Part shown: piece after piece, positions 12,545 to 24,590 of the stretch | Layout: each line of letters starts with the position of its first letter | Numbering within the stretch: the stretch's first letter is position 1 | Source of the DNA: Tetrapyrgos nigripes | Lineage: Eukaryota; Basidiomycota; Agaricomycetes; Agaricales; Campanellaceae | NCBI GenBank assembly: GCA_013368315.1 | Contig: JAACJM010000092.1 | Location: 62,001 to 126,000 of the forward strand | Length of the DNA: 64,000 nt | Direction: 5' to 3' | The notes under the pieces: generated by a model | What the model was told of the DNA's origin: nothing | Seen by the model: the letters and a program-made list of their open reading frames with translations, nothing else | The model's database searches: none | Made by a program: the position numbers and the translations under genes

Positions 12545-12730
12545 TTACATCTGTGGACCTACAATATCATTGTACCCCTCTGGCATCTCAATGTCCTCTG
12601 AATCCTTATCAGCAGCCTCAACCTCAGGGAGCTTTGCAACAGCCAGGCCATCCTCATTGTGAATAAGCCTCGTCAAACTCCACTGACCAAGCGCCGGGTG
12701 TAGGATCTGCTGAAAGGTGGTTGCAAACAT
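12545..12730 (-). other. Short open frame in the left hAT copy, unassigned
   Basis: A 61-codon minus-strand frame contains an acidic stretch (EAADKDSEDIEMPEG). It could be a scrap of a hAT transposase, but no motif supports that. It is listed because it is the only coding-like segment between the two right-end copies of the element. Confidence 0.25.
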
Positions 12731-13132
12731 AGGGTAAAAGGAACCGGCAGTCTGCTGAAAATGCGCTCAATGTTGGTGGAGGTGGCTAGAGTAACTACAT
12801 GGATCAGGACAAATTTTTCCTTCAGTGTTGAAAGAACTGATCATGAAGGTTTTTTTTTGTGCATACCTATCACTTCTCCAGTAATGTCTTGTTTAGATAT
12901 TTATCTACTTATGAGCCTTGAATAACCGTACAGTTTAGACTACTCCAAAATTGCACCAGCAGCCGGCAGGTCAGTTTACCCGTCTGGCGGGTCGCGGGTT
13001 TGAAGCGGGTCGAGAGAAGCCAACCCGTCCCCGTCGCCACCATACCCCGTCGCCGTGATCCGCCACTTACCCGCGAACCCGTGCTATTCCTTAGCTAGGC
13101 CACGCCGCTATCTTGCGTGACCTCTCTCACCC

Positions 13133-14341
13133 CTACAGTTCATAGCAACATACTGAAACTACACCATTCGAGAACTTGATGGAGATGAATGCACTCCCTT
13201 TGCTAAAGCTCGGTAACTGTGAGCGAATGTACCGAGCAGAAGGGTTCTGAAAGAGCTCACCGGCATTGAATACTTCATACGACTCCATAATTAAAGGCTC
13301 TTGACCTCGGCAATGGGAAGGCGCATTCTCTCGACCACTATCCCCCACCGAGGCCATCATACTGCTCAGCTTCATCCTATTGTTAAACAGCATGAGCAAA
13401 GAATTGGTGTAAAGCTTTGACAGCGTGACGCCGGATACTTGATGCATAGCATTATCATGCAGGGTAAGGAAGAATACAAGGTCTATGATTGCGGCCGTGG
13501 CAGTTATGGTTCCAGTCTCGATCGTCAGCCGAACGACTAAACCGTAGTCTATGTTAGAGGGGAAATGGTCCGATGAATGAATATACTGACGTTTCGTGAC
13601 AACGGCATTTGTTCTCACAGAAAGGTCACTGCGATCCCGCAAAAGCTTCATTACTTTTTCAGCAAGTGAATGCAAGAAAGGAACGAGTAGACGCACGAAA
13701 TATATCATACAACTTGCGATGACAATATCCACTGCTGCGGATGTCCCTAGTCTTACGCCCACCGCTTTAGAAAATCCAGGTCTGCCGCCACTCTCGCTGG
13801 GGTCAATGTAAATCTAGCATACCGAAGTAAAGGTCAAGGCCGCTTTATGAGCAAACAAGACGCAAAACTCACAAAGTAACCGGCCACCGCTGCCCCGGCG
13901 AGCTGAGTCAAGGCCATCAAGATGACGAAGCCAAACAGCGCTCTCGATTGCGATAACGTAAAGATCCTCCATCCGAAAAAAATCTTTAGAGCCACAAGTT
14001 AGTAGAATTCAGACATGGACAATCGGGTTGTCTGAACGTACCTGAACGGCTGCACCAATAGTACTGGTAAAGATAGGTACATTCAAATATGACGAGTAGA
14101 GTCCGTTAAGAGCATCCTCATTTCCCCATCCATACCCAAACCACTGGGCGGCGTCGTATGTGGCCGAGCAAGTCTGTGCCCACTCGAGCAGATAGAGGAT
14201 GTATACTTCAGAGCGAACGGAAGAGTGAGCCTGTGACAACGAAAAGGTGGTTGAGAACGACTCACCTAAAGCCTTGAACGTAGCTCTGTCACTTCGGAAG
14301 GAAATGTGGTAAATATAGACTTGAACCGTTAAAGCACCCAT
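13133..14341 (-). CDS. DUF6534-type multi-pass membrane protein
   Basis: The product matches the DUF6534 family of basidiomycete integral membrane proteins of unknown function, from memory of the family's layout. Visible features are successive hydrophobic helices and the C-terminal hallmark ETGTITATAAIIDLVFF followed by LYTNSLLMLFNNR. The exons I can join on the minus strand are 14266-14341 (and probably further upstream), 14042-14205, 13873-13983, about 13589-13813 and 13133-13542. Their introns are GT..AG and the frames agree; the intron at 14206-14265 is 60 nt, so its frame also reads through. The true start is uncertain because the frame stays open upstream of Met 14341 to about 14400. 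It lies within the hAT-bounded segment and shows no clear lesion, so it may be a functional host gene carried by, or bracketed by, transposon ends. Confidence 0.65.
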
Positions 14342-14639
14342 AAGCCCCCAGTTGAATGCGAAGCCTATGAGCCGAGGTATTGTTCTGGCAAATACGATTT
14401 TTCAATCCGAAGACGACGTATTCAAAGGAAGCTATACCCACAACCAGACGGTGTGTGCCATGTCCTTGACAAGAACTCTGTATGAGGATAATGAGACTGA
14501 GACCGGGGTTCAGTACGTTCAGTGGGTAGCTAGGAATTGATACCGAGAGTACAGAATATTTATACATCGCAACATTGAAACAGTTACTTAGACCCCCTTG
14601 AAAGGAACGGCATTGCTTTGCCTTGGGGTCCAACTAGAG

Positions 14640-16900
14640 TGGGCACTTTGAACACCAAATTTATCATCATATTTTGATGAGTGCCTGGCATAACTGCGTG
14701 TGGCAATGACGAGGCCCCCCAAAAGGAAAGGGAGTGAGTCACTAAGTGGCAAGTGCTAAAGATAGATAGATAGATAGATACACGCCAAGTGGCCCCTTCA
14801 GGGCCCGGCGGGGTGGCGTTGCGTAGTCACCTAATTACGAGGCCGAATGAAATGAGGCCGAGTTCTTTACACTCCGTTTCCGCATGTGGCGGTGCATATT
14901 CATCCTGTCTCCTCCCGTGCTGTTGTTTCCGGTTTCCGCCGAGTCCTTGCCCATATCCGCAGCCCCTGTATTTCTTAACATGACCAAACAACAACGTTGT
15001 CTCAATTATGAGGCCGAAGAATGAGGCTGAGTTTGATGTAGGTGCTTGCACCTTCGGAGGCCTCCGCAAATAGCAAGTGGAGCCTCATCCGATAACCCTC
15101 TCTCAAACATCCATTCATCATTTCATTTATGTTTCCGGTTTATTTGTTTCAACATTTTCCAAGTTTGATGATAAAATCCATTGTGATGGCCTGCCAGGGA
15201 CGATGAGGGATGGAAAGAGGTTGGAGTAAGCCATAGGGCTTGTGACGGGGTGCCTTGATGCGAGAACAAGTGTCGCATGCCTCAACGTAACGTCTGATGT
15301 ATGTGGTCCGTTATAATGGTTATGGCATTGTAAGGCTGAAATGAAATTTCCGACATACAGGGAGACTCTTGAATCATGGCACAGCTACACATCACAAAAA
15401 CTATGACATTCTCCACTCGCAAGTCACCGTCTATTGAATCATGCACATTTACAGAGCAGTGTTCTGTATCATCACAAGGCCATATTCATCCACGCCACAA
15501 CTAATAAACCTGAGTTTGTTCATGATCAATCATCATCACGTAGAGCTTTTGAGCTTCTATGATACTTTTTGGTTCTCTGATCATCCTACAGAAGTTAGAA
15601 CTTTGGGGTTCTTGAACCCGAACTCTGCCATACAGAGTTCGAGATGATATATCTCAGTGCATTATGATCATCTCGTTCGTAGTGACCTCTTCTTACAGCT
15701 TTTGCCGTTTTCGAGCGCAAAGGCTTTTCCCTCTGATCTACGAGATATCTGCTGATCCTCCCTCCTATTTCTGCCCAACACCAAGTGCTTGGGCTTGAGT
15801 ATTCCGCGGTTTTCGCTTTCCATCAGAATAGACAGTACAATCATCATGAGTGGTTTTTGGTTCATCTACTGATCAACAGGCTCTTTACTCCCGTTGACTT
15901 GTAGTTCTTCGTAAAAGGCTGCTTGGTACCATTTGCTCAGAACATCCGTCAAGCCGACGACTATCTACTAGATGCCTGTCTCTTTGTGACAAATGTTAGA
16001 GATCTAGTTCAGCGTTATTGCAAAATGACTACTGAGAAGAAGTGCTTTGGCGGCAATCTCTAATGCGGCGGGTATGGCTCCACTGATTGGATTATTGTCT
16101 GAATGTTTGGGTAACAGCTACCACCTACATCACTTGGAAGTTTGAGGTTTGAGATCAATACTTTCGGCCACAGCTCACCGCACAACATCATGTCTGATTC
16201 TCATCTCAACTCTACTTGGGCGGCCACGTAGCTACAATATATCATCCATCTCAATCTTGAATCAGCGCAGAGCACGACTCATCAGATTCCGATATTAGAA
16301 ATGCTCCACCCTGGCCTGCAGTAGGCCACAGCTTTATTGGTATTATATTTGTAGACTGCATTTCATCCATAATGGATTGATGGGCCCGTATCTTTTTCTT
16401 GAGTCCATACCCTACTTATACTTACAAAAAAAGCTTCTAGTTAGAAAGCGTAAAATACTTCCTGTAGCCTCTAATCAGAGGACCAGCAGTGCTGATCAGC
16501 GTCTACAGCTTATTTGCTCGAGGCTACTGAGTCTCCATCAGTAGGTGCTGTTTCTCCGTCAGTAGTCAGCACAGGTACTGAACGATGCGCACTACCAAAT
16601 AATCAGTACGCCGTGAGCAGTACTCCAAGACGCGCATCCGTCGGGCCTCGGACAGACACTTAGTGCACGATTCTTGAAATCCCTCCCTTGGGCCCAGGTT
16701 TTCGGGGACAGGGAAGCGCTCCTTTCGAGATTCCCTTTCCCCTGGATTACGAGGCCGAAGAATGAGGACGAGTTCTTTACACTGCGTTTCCGCGTGTGGC
16801 TATGTTGAGTTTGTCCCGGTTTCCTCCGTCTGTCTCGATCAAATTTCTTTCTGATTTTCTCCGGTAATAGAGAATATGCGCCCCTATTCTTGTAAGTATT
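14640..16900. other. Gene-poor stretch inside the hAT segment, with a direct repeat
   Basis: About 14834-14890 and 16745-16800 are near-identical direct copies (GAGTTCTTTACACT core preceded by a GAGGCCGAA block). A shorter related piece lies at about 15001-15040. A (GATA)5 microsatellite occupies 14761-14780. I see no gene between 15070 and 16740. Confidence 0.5.
14761..14780. repeat. (GATA)5 microsatellite
   Basis: Five perfect GATA units can be read directly. Confidence 0.95.
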
Positions 16901-16906
16901 CCCTTT

Positions 16907-17890
16907 TCAAGAGCTCAAGGGCTGTATCTTCTCATATATATTGATTATAGCTCTGATCCTACACAATGATCTACACTCTAGTACTTTTCTCAGAAATTGA
17001 ACCAGCAATATCCGTTTTTCGTTGAATATCTTCACTGGAGTGTGGTCTAGCATCTTAGATTTGAACTCATCGGACTTGTTTCCGCCACGCTCAGCGCTGG
17101 CCCACACCCCCTTCATCGATGATATGAGCGCTGTCAACTGTTCGGTATTGGCTTCTATTAAGATTCTGTAAAGGATTAGGTCAGCCTGCGATGAGACCCA
17201 ACCTCCAACTGGACCAAAAGGCCACAATATTCGGTACGTGTGAATACCGTCGCAGGCTCTATATATGGAGTAAGGGACGTGACCCTTACATTTTCCAAGC
17301 CGGGAGACGATTTCAGCATAGCCACACAGCAAACCGTGGGTTTGTAAGAACAAGTCCCGTAAAAGGGCCTCGTAACTATGAAAGAGGTAAGTTTCCTTCT
17401 GAATACCGCTGCTACAGCAGCTTCCGTAATCAATTCTGCCGAATTTCTGCGAGCGTTTCTGCGGTCCACTTTGACCGTCAAGAATATTAACGCTGGATCA
17501 ACATCATGATCCTGATTACAGTTGTCTTGGATCCATGCCTTGCCCATGCCATGTAATGAACTCCTCCTCCTACTCCTCCCGCTGCAATGCATCATACAAG
17601 TGCGTCGCGGAAAATCTACATACTCATCTTATTTTTTAGAGCCTGTTCGACAGTGACAGGACGCGGATCAGGACGTCCATGAATTTCTTCCTAGTCGCAT
17701 GTAACCTTATATAGTAGTCCGGTGAATAAATTGTTTCCTGGGGTGACAATCGTCCAATGAGAGCTGTACGTGTCATCACCGCTGTCGACGATGGACTACG
17801 ACGAATACGGATATAGCTACGAGGAGTTGCTGACCTTCCTATAGGATCGGACACATAGAGTACATTGGTTCCTTTGGCACGCGGCGGCAT
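16907..17890 (-). other. Possible decayed minus-strand gene, family unknown
   Basis: Three adjoining minus-strand open stretches (17636-17890, 17176-17595, 16907-17353) overlap or abut and could be exons or frameshifted parts of one gene. The last reads with reasonable composition (for example WVSSQADLILYRILIEANTEQ), but no domain is recognised. Confidence 0.3.
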
Positions 17891-18775
17891 GATGGGAGTC
17901 AGGCTGTCATATTACCAAGACCTCTTGTTCTTCCACTTTGTACACTCGGGGTGGGCATGCTTGAATACCTTCAATGATGTAAACACCGAAACCGGACTGT
18001 TTCTGAATGAGCATGACCGCATGCCACTCTCTGCCACTGATTCCCAAAGTCATATCAGAGATGCATCAAGGCATCTGTCTTCTGCAGTGTGACAAATCTA
18101 TCACTGGCCACAACTATAGTCCATTTCCTAGTCTGTCGGCAAGCTGCATCTTTGGTTGATCTTTCAACCGTACAAACCCACCTTGTTTCAACCTGAAGGC
18201 TGAAGCATTAGGGGGCGCCGCTCTCAATGCTCACTTTGAAGTCCCATGGCATCATGGATGATTAGAACCGGTTCAGACATTCAGTCCTCGGAAGTCTTTA
18301 TCCAGCTTGAAAGCGATAGTGCACAGAGTCGTGGAATTTTACTGAAGGCAAGGTGAGTCAAACTGCCGCTAGAGTGAGAAAGAAAGTTGACTCATTACCT
18401 GGAACCAGAGACATCGTTGCATTTACAACTTCAACCCCAACATCGACAACAGTTACATTGACTGATGCTACTTATAGCTGTCAGATTAGGAAATGTGTTA
18501 ACGTACACTGGTACCGGTGGTAGCGGTCTTTGCCTTTTTTGATGGAATAGCTGACTCAATAGGATCTTCGCCATTGGCTCTCGCCGTCACAATGGACTTG
18601 CGTTTCTCTTTCGTCTGGAGTTTTTTGGGAATGGGCAAGTCAGGGCGCATTGTTACTTTGAAGCAGAAGATTTTTCCTGTGTATGTAATTTTTGCAAGAT
18701 CTACCTACGAGTCTGGCTAAACGTATAACTATACAGTTGGTTGCTGTAAAAGATTATGCCGAGGCGGCTTTCTAC
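17891..18775. other. No supported gene
   Basis: Only short open frames without recognisable motifs are present. The hAT right-end sequence begins at about 18776. Confidence 0.4.
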
Positions 18776-19159
18776 CAGGCGGCGGGTTGGTTTACCCGTG
18801 TGGCGGGTCGCGGGTTTGGCGCGGGATGAGATAAGCAACCCCGTCCCCGTCCCCGCCATACCCCGTCCCCGCGACCCGTCACTTACCCGCCAACCCGTGC
18901 TATTCCCTAGCTGTCCGGGGTCACAACAGCTCGGACGCGAAAAGGACAGGTGAAACTCGTGGCAAAACCATCCAAAAAAGGCAAATTTCCCCTGAAATTC
19001 GCGAAAATTTCTGCTGTGTCCTAGGTCACTGACCCCAATTCGTGAAAAAAAAGTTCGCGAGACGAGGTCACAGTCACAACCCCCTCGCGAATTGAACGAA
19101 ATGGTACGGTAATAGCTTCTACATCCCTAATAGTAAACGTCGTTTTGGTAATCTCAAAC

Positions 19160-20261
19160 TAGGGTGCGGAAAGTCCGGTTCAGTCCGGTTCAGAGACAAA
19201 TTTTTTGAACGCCGGACTGAACTTTGTGTCCAGTTTGAAAAATTTTCGAACTCTGGACTGGACTTCAAGTCCAGTTCAAGTTCAAGCAAAGTTCGGACGC
19301 GTCCGAACCCCTCTCTCACCTGATATAACTGAAAATGCTTGTAAACAGTAGCTATGATAGATACATGAAATAATAGATACTTACTGTAAAGTAGTGGCAA
19401 TATTATCAACTACTCTACCTGGATGAGACTAGATTCCTCTCCCTCAGATTCACTGTCCTCATCCTCTCCAAAATAAAAATCTTCCAAAATTTTGAAGGTC
19501 TTCTACATGCTCATCAGCTTGTTGATGAGCAGAAATATGTCCATTGCAGTAAGCAGCTTTGAGAGTCTGAATGGCTGCAAGCATTTCGGGTTTCAGTCCA
19601 TTGTGGCACTTGTGATCGGTGAGGCCTGCACTCGAGAATGCTCTCTCCGACGGAGTTCCAGAGCCCTGGATAGCGAGATAATCATGCGCCATGCGTGAAA
19701 GTGTCGAATAATACTGATGATGCTTTAGGACTCAAAATCAGAACCACGTTATGAACTGACTGATTGGAAAACTTACGCCCCACCACCGATTGCTTGTAAC
19801 TCAGCGACAATACTAGTGCTGGCTGGCGGCGTTGCCTGGATTGAAAAGCTGACGAAAAACCCACAAATTATAGGCACAAAATGATATATTTGGCTTAGTA
19901 GAGGAACAGAAACCCTACATGCCAGCGCCGTACAGTACCAACCTACCCAGAAACTTGGCGCAAAACAGACAGGTGCACTGGATATTGAGGAAGAGCGCAC
20001 ATGGCGGTTGAAGACAGAAACACATTTGGCGTGCCTTAAGAAATCTTGCTTACCAAATGTGGACTGCTCAGCTTCAAACTTCACCGGTCCGAACACGTTC
20101 GAACGCGTTCGGACGCGTCCACCAATTCCGATGGCTTATTGGACCATGAACCGAACCTGTGGTCCAGTTCTCAGGATTTCTGAACTTTGAGTCGGACTTC
20201 AGGTTCAGTCCAGTGAAGTTCAGTCCGGACCAAAGTCCAGGACCGAACTTTCCGTGCCCTA
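19160..20261. mobile_element. Non-autonomous hAT element, 1.1 kb, with intact 8-bp duplication
   Basis: The left end TAGGGTGCGGAAAGTCCGGT pairs with the right end, which reads TAGGGCACGGAAAGTTCGGT on the minus strand. The perfect 8-bp repeat TCTCAAAC flanks it (19152-19159 and 20262-20269). Subterminal GTCCGGAC-like motifs fill both arms. Inside is the C-terminal remnant of a hAT transposase on the minus strand. Confidence 0.9.
19410..19692 (-). pseudogene. hAT transposase C-terminal (dimerisation) fragment
   Basis: The peptide beginning at 19692 contains the hAT C-terminal hallmark YLAIQGSGTPSERAFSSAG followed by NGLKPEMLAAIQTLK. The normal acidic tail (EDEDSESEGEES, about 19435-19470) is in another frame, so a small frameshift lies near 19480-19500. 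The DDE core is missing. This fragment confirms the hAT assignment of the surrounding element. Confidence 0.85.
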
Positions 20262-20269
20262 TCTCAAAC

Positions 20270-21032
20270 GGGTATCCCTCTCCAGTTTCTTTACCGTTGA
20301 GCAATTTGAGGTTGGAACATTGGCACTCAGGGTTCAACTAGGGTTAAGAATTTAACACCGTAGAATTCCCATAGAATTCCTAGGACTAGTGCCAGGTACA
20401 CCTCCAACAATCACCTCTGTCACATCATGAACATCAAACTCCGTCACAGCGACGAGACATCGATCTGAGCGAAAAGTTTGGGCGAAAGATACATAGCAGC
20501 AATTATTTGGCGATTATTAAGTTATTTGGGGAGTGATGACGAAGCAGTTAGAGGAATTGGATTCGGTAAAGGATGTGATGGAAGTATTTGTGGATGAAAA
20601 GCCTCATGAACAAACTAGATTCCTGGAAGGCGAGCAGAAAAAAGAGCCAGGAAAGTGGTAGCATTTTTGTGTTTTATTCAGCGATAGCTGCGTGGAGCAG
20701 GGGTCTCGTTGGAGGATCATCTTGTGCTATAAGTAGTGACGGTCCAGTACATTTGACCTCTGCATTAGTGCGCAAATCGCGACGAAAATCATAGAGAGAA
20801 GTACTAACGCCTGCCGGATCTTGTTGACAAATTTACATAATACCACTCTTTCTCCAATGACATCGTCGCCCGCTTCAGAAAGGACGTCCCTTGCCTTCTC
20901 CTCCCATCCCAACTACACCACATCCCAATTCAAACATTCTTTTCATTTGGACAATGTCGAGCGAATGCCGTCTTTCTCAAGGAAGAGAGGCGAGAGAGCT
21001 GCCATCTAGAACGCGAGTTGTTGATAGCCCGG
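20270..21032. other. Intergenic sequence upstream of the DUF202 gene
   Basis: No transposon ends or recognisable genes are visible. An open segment from ATG at about 20964, frame MSSECRLSQG..., runs into a stop just after 21070, so it is either a short upstream frame or the true N-terminus joined by a splice I cannot place. Confidence 0.4.
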
Positions 21033-21658
21033 ATGAAATGGCCGCACTCGAGGACCACCGACCGCGTTAACCCCAACTCCAACGCCAACCCACCATCTGT
21101 TCGCTCCAGAAAAATTCCCCAAGGCACTCGTTTCGCATTAAACTGGAACCCCCAACTCATCCTAGAAAACTCGGGCTCAGTCGCACGAGACCACTTGGCT
21201 TCAGAAAGGACGTTCCTTGCTTATGCTAGAACTAGCTTGGCTATAGCTAGTACAGGAGTTGCGTTGGTTCAGCTGTTTACGATTTCAATGCAATCTTCTG
21301 GTGGTGGTGGTGGAAATGGAAATGGGAACGGGAATCTAACGACAACAGTATTCGCAAAGCGTATCCAAGTGTACGCCAAACCTCTTGGTTCTGCAGCTGT
21401 TTGTTTTGGGATTTTGGTGTTGGGCATAGGTGTGTATTTGTGTCGCATCTATGTTCTTTGTACTGACCACACGTACACATATTCTTTTCTCCCTTCTTCC
21501 CCGACACCATACCAGGTACCCTCCGCTACTTCCGAATCCAATCCGCACTCACCCAAGGCAAATTCCCTGTTGCACGAGTCACCATTGCGGGTATGGCATT
21601 TATCCTCGGTGTTATTGTGATTGTTGTTTTTGTGATTTTGGTTTCTGGGAGGAGATGA
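21033..21658 (+). CDS. DUF202 family small membrane protein
   Basis: Two exons, 21033-21429 and 21516-21658, are joined across an 86-nt intron (GTGTGT..CCAG) with frame preserved. The core ENSGSVARDHLASERTFLAY followed by RTSLAIASTGVALVQLF is the DUF202 signature, a three-helix membrane domain also found as the tail of vacuolar polyphosphate (VTC) proteins. Two further helices follow, the last (VIVIVVFVILVSG) near the C-terminus. A glycine/asparagine-rich loop (about 21300-21345) separates helices 1 and 2. The molecular role is unknown; a membrane location is predicted. No lesion is seen, and the surroundings lack transposon ends, so I regard it as an ordinary host gene. The start at Met 21033 is the first ATG in frame, but an upstream exon is possible. 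Confidence 0.8.
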
Positions 21659-22358
21659 GGTTATGGGATAGCATATCACGGCGTTTGGGAGGAGACAGAC
21701 GATGGGCGAGAGGCTATAGCGATAGCGGGTGGATGTGGGGATGGGGAGGGAGAAGGCGAAGGGGAGGGGCTGGTATGCCTTGGCTGAGCGATGACCGAAC
21801 GACGACCAACATCTTACAAGGACTCACCGACGACTCGCAGCGCATTTCTGGGACCACCCCCGTTCCATTGCTAGTTTTCCCTTTTCCCTTCACTGTCACC
21901 ATCATCGTCCTTCATCACGTTCAAGTTTATGATCGTCATGCTATGATACGACCAAAATACGTGTCGTGTCTTCTATGACGTGATGACCCCAATCATTCCC
22001 TCCCCCCAAAAACCCTTCCGTTGCTAACCACATCCTCGTTGTATCATGATATTGTGCTTTCTCCTTTGGACATGTACAGTAACCCTACCATCCCGGTCCC
22101 ATCGTCATCACTATACCCGTGCCCATCCACACCACCATACCCGTACCATACCCATACCCATTCGCATCTCGGCCGACGGTAATCACTTCAATGTTCCTCA
22201 CTATCAATTCAAATCTTTCCAAAACCTCTTTCTCGAATTGCCCATCCCTTCTATCTCTATCGTTGAGAAGAAGCCCATGACACCGCCCATGTCGCGCAGC
22301 AGCTCCCTCAGCCTCCAGACGTTCTTCCACATACGAACCTTCTCTCACTTTCTATGTC

Positions 22359-22950
22359 ATGTCCTATAACACGCTTTTGGATACCGAAGACGACTCGGAC
22401 ACCCTTTCCCCTTCTTCCAGCGAAACCTCTTCACCCTTCCAACATGCTTATGCGGTCAGCTCAGATCCGCCCATATTTTCTGACGCGGAAGAGAGCATCA
22501 TATGCACTAGTGCAACCTGGAAGAATACGAGAAAGACTGACGTCGAGGGAGTATGCGTTCAAGCGGCGATTTCTGACTCCAACGCCGACACTCCAGAGGT
22601 TCTCTATTTTACAAACTAGGCGCCAACCATCAGACCTCTTAGACATCCTCTGGTTCCTTCACAAACACCACCCTCCGCAGTGCTCAACGAGTACTGGGTT
22701 CGCTACTTTTATAAAGCAGCCAGGATCTGCAATTGTTGTAATCCAGTTATACCGGACAGCTATGGCAAGGTCTGGCTGTCCAGCTCGTCCTCGGTGACGA
22801 CTCGGAGAACATTGGGCATCCAGGGCCTTGTGTGGACAGAAAACGACTTCTATGCACTCCTATAGCAAAATTTCTGGGTTGCGTCCAGAGAGGGTAAAAT
22901 TTCGGGGGAGTGCCTGAGGGATACGATAATGCTTTGAAGCGGTAGGCGAA
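22359..22950 (+). other. Possible host gene fragment, unrecognised
   Basis: An acidic, serine-rich frame from ATG 22359 (DTEDDSDTLSPSSSETSSP) ends at 22619. An overlapping frame (22440-22797) contains RERLTSREYAFKRRFL. The codon composition suggests coding, but I could not settle the exon joins and know no family. The preceding 22046-22358 is C-rich and looks untranslated or low-complexity. Confidence 0.3.
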
Positions 22951-24257
22951 CACATTATTCCAGGGCCGCTGGAACGCTATGGTGAGTAACCGTTATTCCC
23001 GTGGTCCGTGGATGACTTCTTTCTGACTATTTTGTTTTTCTTCTCCCTTTCTCTGTCAGGACTCAGGATAACAATAGTTTCTCAAGTTTGCTTTGCTGAG
23101 CCTCAACTCGGGAATAACCTGAACAAGGAGTTTTCTCCGGATGTTTAGCGTTTTTGGATCGAGTCATAGTTTGCGCGAGGGGCAATTCTCCCAATTCTCT
23201 CAATCAACTCTCGGATTTGGACGAGGATGAGGAATTTTGAACGTAGACCTTACTCAACTCGGGCTCGGACTCTGACTAGAGGTTTACTCACTTGGACTTG
23301 GACATGGACTATGTAAAACACGGATTCTACTCTTTCCTCCTTCCCCCTTCCCTCCTTATGCCCCCAGGCTAGAGTATGCTTTGGCATCCACATGTACATC
23401 TCTACCTACGTTCCTCCCAACCTCCATCTACCTACTATAGACCAGACCAGCTCCTTGTCCATAACCTACCCTACCCTACCTCCATCCTAGCCATACTCTA
23501 TATCTTCATGGTCTGACGTCGTCGAAAATGAAGAGACTCCAGACTCCCGTTTTCCATTCTGCGTTCTTCGTTCTTCGTTCTCCTTTGTAAATTGTCTCAG
23601 CATGATATATGATATGACCTACGACTTTGACCTTTTATCTGTTTATCTTTATCTTTATTGTGATTCGTTCATGGGCAGGGCGTAGGGTCATAGTCATGTT
23701 GAGCTGCTCTTCGGAAGTGGGAGCGGGGAAGGGGGTACGGAGTACGGGAGGGGGGAGGGGAAAAGGAAGGGGGGCGAGTCCTTAGCGTGTTCGCTGGCTG
23801 GACTGACTGTTTTTGTACTCGTGCGCTGGATGCATTGCGTTGGATCTGCGTGCCTTTTCTGGCGTTACATTGATGTCAATATGTATTACAGTTGCAGTTG
23901 CAGTTGCAGTCGCGTTCATTGCGTCTTTGTCCTCGTCGTCGATCGACGTCGACCCCTTGCCTTGTCTTATCAGTGCAGTGTCCAACCACCCGTGTTTATA
24001 TCCTATCTCCTATCCTGTATCGTACCAATAGTAAATGGTGCCACATCTCGGACCAATAAGTACCAACATCTTAAGTCTTGCTTAAGTCCTGTACCTCTAG
24101 ACCCCCATAAGCATAACGCCTATGACAATGGCCGTCACATGTAAACTTTAAGTCTACGATCCGAACCCCAACCTTGACAGCGAGCCCAATGACGACGAAC
24201 ACGACAATTACTTGGCTCGACACGCTGGACGTTGACAAAGAAAATTTTTAATAAGCG
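22951..24257. other. Intergenic, pyrimidine-rich and purine-rich patches
   Basis: Contents include low-complexity CTACC runs (about 23395-23500), a GGGAGGGG purine patch (about 23720-23775) and a short GTTGCA hexamer array (about 23889-23910). I see no supported gene. Confidence 0.5.
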
Positions 24258-24590
24258 GATCAGCACTAGACTCGAACCACTCTTTTGCGCAAAGGTTTGA
24301 TGAAAATTCGATCAAACCGCTTGCGAAGCGACTGGAAGATAATCCGGCACTTTTGTGAGGTCGCGGAATTATCACGTGCTTGTTTTGACTTAGTCAAATT
24401 TCTGCCTCCTCGCCGAAATAGCACCCTCCCTTTTTGCAGTTTTCAGGTTCGTAGTGGTACGTAGGAGGTACAACAAGTAAATACAAAAACACTCATGTTT
24501 TCCGAATTTTGAAATATGTACGTCATGTTAAGATATGGACTGACTCACAATATAGGGGCTTGTCTCACTTTTCCTCCCCGTCATCGTCAA

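Larger units (their letters stand above)
12383..18909. mobile_element. hAT-like or composite hAT segment with 8-bp duplication
   Basis: The left end TAGGGAACAGCACGGGG and right end (minus strand TAGGGAATAGCACGGGTTGG) are inverted copies rich in CCCGTCCCCG motifs. The 8-bp GCTGTCCG flanks both (12375-12382 and 18910-18917), a typical hAT target duplication. A second right-end copy lies inside at about 12960-13093, homologous to 18776-18909. The left 0.7 kb (12383-13093) therefore looks like a short hAT copy of its own. No hAT transposase is recognisable in the 6.5 kb, but a DUF6534 gene is. Either a decayed element with a duplicated end or a composite moved by its outer ends would fit. Confidence 0.75.
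12314..19104. mobile_element. Small TA-flanked MITE split by a hAT-like insertion
   Basis: Left piece 12314-12382 and right piece 18918-19104 have matching inverted ends (CCATTTCATTCAATTCGCGA versus CCATTTCGTTCAATTCGCGA on the other strand). They are flanked by TA (12312-12313 and 19105-19106), as in Tc1/mariner-derived MITEs. Removing the hAT-like segment and one copy of its 8-bp duplication leaves an element of about 256 bp. Confidence 0.75.

Noticed and set aside
19682..20341. Short open frames in the right arm of the 1.1-kb hAT element
   Set aside because: They lie in GTCCGGAC-type subterminal repeats and show no motif.
21430..21978. Alternative long plus-strand frame over the DUF202 intron and 3' region
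   Set aside because: It reads the intron and out-of-frame sequence. The spliced DUF202 frame continues a recognisable membrane domain.
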